64,000 nt of DNA from Bog-473 sp963743785 (GTDB lineage Bacteria; Actinomycetota; Acidimicrobiia; Acidimicrobiales; RAAP-2), in NCBI GenBank assembly GCA_963743785.1, contig CAVURD010000014.1:62001-126000 (forward strand). The letters are read 5' to 3'. A program made the translations under genes and the position numbers. Shown one piece after another: positions 62,332 to 64,000 of the stretch. A model generated the notes under the pieces. That model was given only the letters and a program-made list of their open reading frames with translations. It was not told where the DNA came from and searched no databases. Positions within the stretch are counted from its first letter, which is position 1. Every line of letters starts with the position of its first letter.

Positions 62332-62342
62332 ACGATTGTTTC
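62332..62342 (+). promoter_or_regulatory. ACGATTGTTTC box, copy 1
   Basis: ACGATTGTTTC ends directly at the -35 TTGACA. An identical 11-mer lies at 63144-63154 before the GlxB gene. Confidence 0.5.
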
Positions 62343-62372
62343 TTGACAGGTAGCGCCGGGCATGGTCATAAT
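62343..62372 (+). promoter_or_regulatory. Promoter of the PPOX-family gene
   Basis: TTGACA (62343-62348), 18-nt spacer, CATAAT (62367-62372), the best sigma-70-type match in the window. 73 bp before the GTG at 62445. Confidence 0.6.
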
Positions 62373-62444
62373 TGCGGCAGCGCAGATGTGCACACCGGCT
62401 GCGATCCGTGAGCGCCGCACGGGCACCGAAAGGAAGGGCTCGCA

Positions 62445-63144
62445 GTGAGCGAACCGGCTTCGGAGCGGACCACCCTGCACCGATACGCCCACCGGGCCGC
62501 CTACGACCGCCCGACCATCGACGCCATCCTGGACGAGGGCATCGTGTGCCACGTGGGCTTGCAGACCGACAAGGGATTCCCGGTGGTCATTCCCCTGGCC
62601 TATGGACGGGTCGGCGACGTCGTGTACCTGCACGGATCGGCCGCCAGCCGCCTCTTTCGGGGCGCTCGCATCGCCCTCGGTCGAGATCTGCATGACCGTC
62701 ACGCTTCGTCGACGGCCTGGTGGTGGCCCGCTCCACCTACAACACCGACATCAACTACCGCTCGGTCATGATCATCGGCGACGCCACGGAGGTCAAGGAC
62801 CTGGAGGAGAAGCGACTGGGTTTGGAAGTCGCTGGTCGAGCACATCATTCCCGGGCCGCAGCCGCGACGCCCGCCCGCCCACGGAGAAGGAGCTGCGCAG
62901 CACCATGCTCCTCAGGCTCCCGCTCGACCGAGTCCTCGGCCAAGGTGCGGACCGGCTGGCCGCCGACGAGGACGAGGACTACGACCTGTCCGATCTGGGC
63001 CGGGGTGATCCCGTTCACCCATCGGATCGAGGCGCCGCTCGACGACCCGGCGCTGCGCTTCACGCTCGATGCCCCGGACTACGTCGTGCACTACCAACGG
63101 GTCGGGGACGCCGCCAGATGCGCCGTCCTGACCGCGGACGCTGA
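62445..63144 (+). CDS. Pyridoxamine 5'-phosphate oxidase-family protein (several frameshifts)
   Basis: From GTG 62445, preceded by AAAGGAAGGG: HRYAHRAAYDRPTIDAILDEGIVCHVGLQTDKGFPVVIPLAYGRVGDVVYLHGSAASRLFR is the NimA/PPOX split-barrel opening. Next frames give EICMTVTL, VVARSTYNTDINYRSVMIIGDATEV, EKELRSTMLLRLPLDRV, IWAGVIPFTHRIEAPLDDPALRFTLDAPDYVVHYQR. At least four switches. The exact stop is uncertain (63132 or 63144). FMN or F420 as cofactor unknown. Same direction as the GlxB gene. Confidence 0.75.
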
Positions 63145-63167
63145 CGATTGTTTCCTAAAAGGAAACA
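63144..63167. promoter_or_regulatory. ACGATTGTTTC box, copy 2, with inverted repeat
   Basis: ACGATTGTTTCC runs into the 19-bp TGTTTCCTAAAAGGAAACA (63149-63167), 8-bp arms around AAA, 122 bp before the GlxB ATG. Could also be a weak terminator hairpin for the gene before, but a T-run is lacking. Confidence 0.5.
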
Positions 63168-63289
63168 TCGTATACCAGTCGAGATCCGGCACCGACCGGC
63201 CGCGGTGGACGCCAACGACGGAAGGCTCGCTCATGACTGCACGAAGACTCGGGCACCACCATGGTGACCAATCAGGAGGGTCGCGGCGC

Positions 63290-64000
63290 ATGTGCGGCGT
63301 AGTCGGCCTGCTCCTGCGGGACCGCTCCCTCGAACCCGCATCTCGGGTCGATGTTGGTCTCCATGATCGAGGCGCTCGACGAGCGCGGGCCTGACTCCTC
63401 GGGCATCGCCGTCTACTCCGACCGACGATCACGACGCGGACGTCGGCGAGACCGGAGCGGCGATGCAGGATCTCCCTGGGCAGCGACGAGCCGGTCGACT
63501 GGGATGATGTGCAGTGACGTCCTGTCGGCGCAGTTACGGAGCCGGCGGTCGACGTCGCAGCCGTTTCGGCGCCGGGCTGGTGGTCGCCGCGCCCGATGGA
63601 CTCGAGGACGAGGTCCGAGACGCTCATGGCCGCGACGTGGCCCGACGATCCGGGTGCTCGGCCACCGGACGGAACGTCAGGGTCCTCAAGGACACCGGCC
63701 GGCCCGACGGACACCTGCACCCGCTACGGCGTGGCGGGCTGGGAGGGCTACCTGGCCGTGGCCCACACCCGCATGGCGACCGAGTCGGCGGTGACCGTCC
63801 TGCACTCCCACCCATTCGTGCCCAGCCGGGATCTCTGCGTCGTGCACAACGGCTCCTTCTCGAACTACGCCACCGTCCGTCGGCACCTGATGGCGGACGG
63901 CGTCCGGTTCGACTCCGACAACGACTCCGAGGTGGCGGCCCGCTACCTGGCCGAGCGCCTGGCGAGCGGGCGACGACCTCGAGGAGGCCACCCGCTGGGT
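63290..64000 (+). CDS. GlxB-type class II glutamine amidotransferase domain protein (partial; several frameshifts)
   Basis: The ATG at 63290 gives MCGVVGLLLRDRSLEP, with Cys2 as the N-terminal nucleophile of class II amidotransferases. Other frames continue LVSMIEALDERGPDSSGIAVYSD, then GYLAVAHTRMATESAVTVLHSHPF, CVVHNGSFSNYATVRRHLMADGVRFDSDNDSEVAARYLAERLASG. Family order is as in GlxB of glutamate synthase-like N-methylglutamate pathways. At least five switches are required. The gene runs off the window at 64000. GlxC, GlxD and glutamate synthase partners would lie beyond. Confidence 0.78.

Larger units (their letters stand above)
62137..62444. promoter_or_regulatory. Divergent control region between glnT and the PPOX gene
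   Basis: About 300 bp, AT-richer than its surroundings. It holds the TGTTGC array (62194-62257), GGAAAC-8-GTTTCC (62206-62225), ACGATTGTTTC (62332-62342) and a strong promoter for the rightward gene (62343-62372). Confidence 0.6.

Noticed and set aside
63149..63167. TGTTTCCTAAAAGGAAACA as a rho-independent terminator
   Set aside because: The stem is AT-rich and there is no T-tract; an operator fits better because the half-site recurs upstream.

Overview
The window is high-GC DNA from an actinobacterium. WS/DGAT wax-ester/triacylglycerol synthase, an F420-type LLM oxidoreductase, an F420-type PPOX protein, a mycothiol-dependent maleylpyruvate-isomerase-fold protein, two complete branched-chain amino-acid (LIV) ABC transporters and many VOC, SRPBCC and SDR proteins together suggest an Acidimicrobiia-like lineage. 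That placement is an inference from gene content, not from a marker phylogeny. No rRNA, tRNA, CRISPR array, insertion sequence or prophage was seen.

Layout. 1-7 kb: cytochrome c maturation (ccmA-B-C-D and the start of the next gene), then a VOC protein, a DJ-1/PfpI protein, two membrane proteins and ccdA. 7-12.8 kb: gmd, a glycosyltransferase, TetR, GNAT, a low-molecular-weight phosphatase and an APH-like kinase. 12.8-18.9 kb: BrkB/YihY, SRPBCC, an AlkA-like glycosylase, MarR, and an operon of UBP zinc finger, FAD oxidoreductase and LUD protein. 19-24.4 kb: acyl-CoA dehydrogenase and divergent cysS/valS. 24.4-29.2 kb: LIV system 1 with a fused LivHM permease. 29.3-33.7 kb: esterase, WS/DGAT, VOC, LLM oxidoreductase. 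33.8-41.2 kb: tsaC-tsaD, a small membrane protein, fhs, a secreted six-hairpin glycosidase, an NTF2-fold protein and an SDR. 41.3-48.4 kb: ArsR/SRPBCC with a DinB-like gene, sterol desaturase/fatty acid hydroxylase, SRPBCC/TetR, siderophore-interacting protein with an MFS exporter, and a VOC protein. 48.6-53.6 kb: LIV system 2. 54.2-57.8 kb: AraC-VOC pair, SDR, PPOX, and an RHH/Doc toxin-antitoxin pair. 57.9-64 kb: a nitrogen/amine cluster of ABM protein, universal stress protein, APC permease, type III glutamine synthetase, PPOX protein and the 5' part of a GlxB-type amidotransferase.

Sequence quality matters for every reader. About twenty genes can be read end to end only by switching frame one or more times, while their family motifs stay intact on both sides of each switch. 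The density rises sharply after 57.7 kb, where every gene is affected. I interpret most of these as uncorrected indels rather than true gene decay, and give the frame junctions so they can be checked.

Regulation visible in the DNA: a 16-bp near-palindrome occurs twice, about 140 bp upstream of marR and about 140 bp upstream of the zinc-finger/FAD/LUD operon; a GTTTCC/GGAAAC element recurs at the promoters of the nitrogen cluster; local palindromes precede the acyl-CoA dehydrogenase, ArsR, TetR and toxin-antitoxin genes; and many start codons lie 6-9 nt after a TANNNT hexamer, as expected for leaderless mRNAs.
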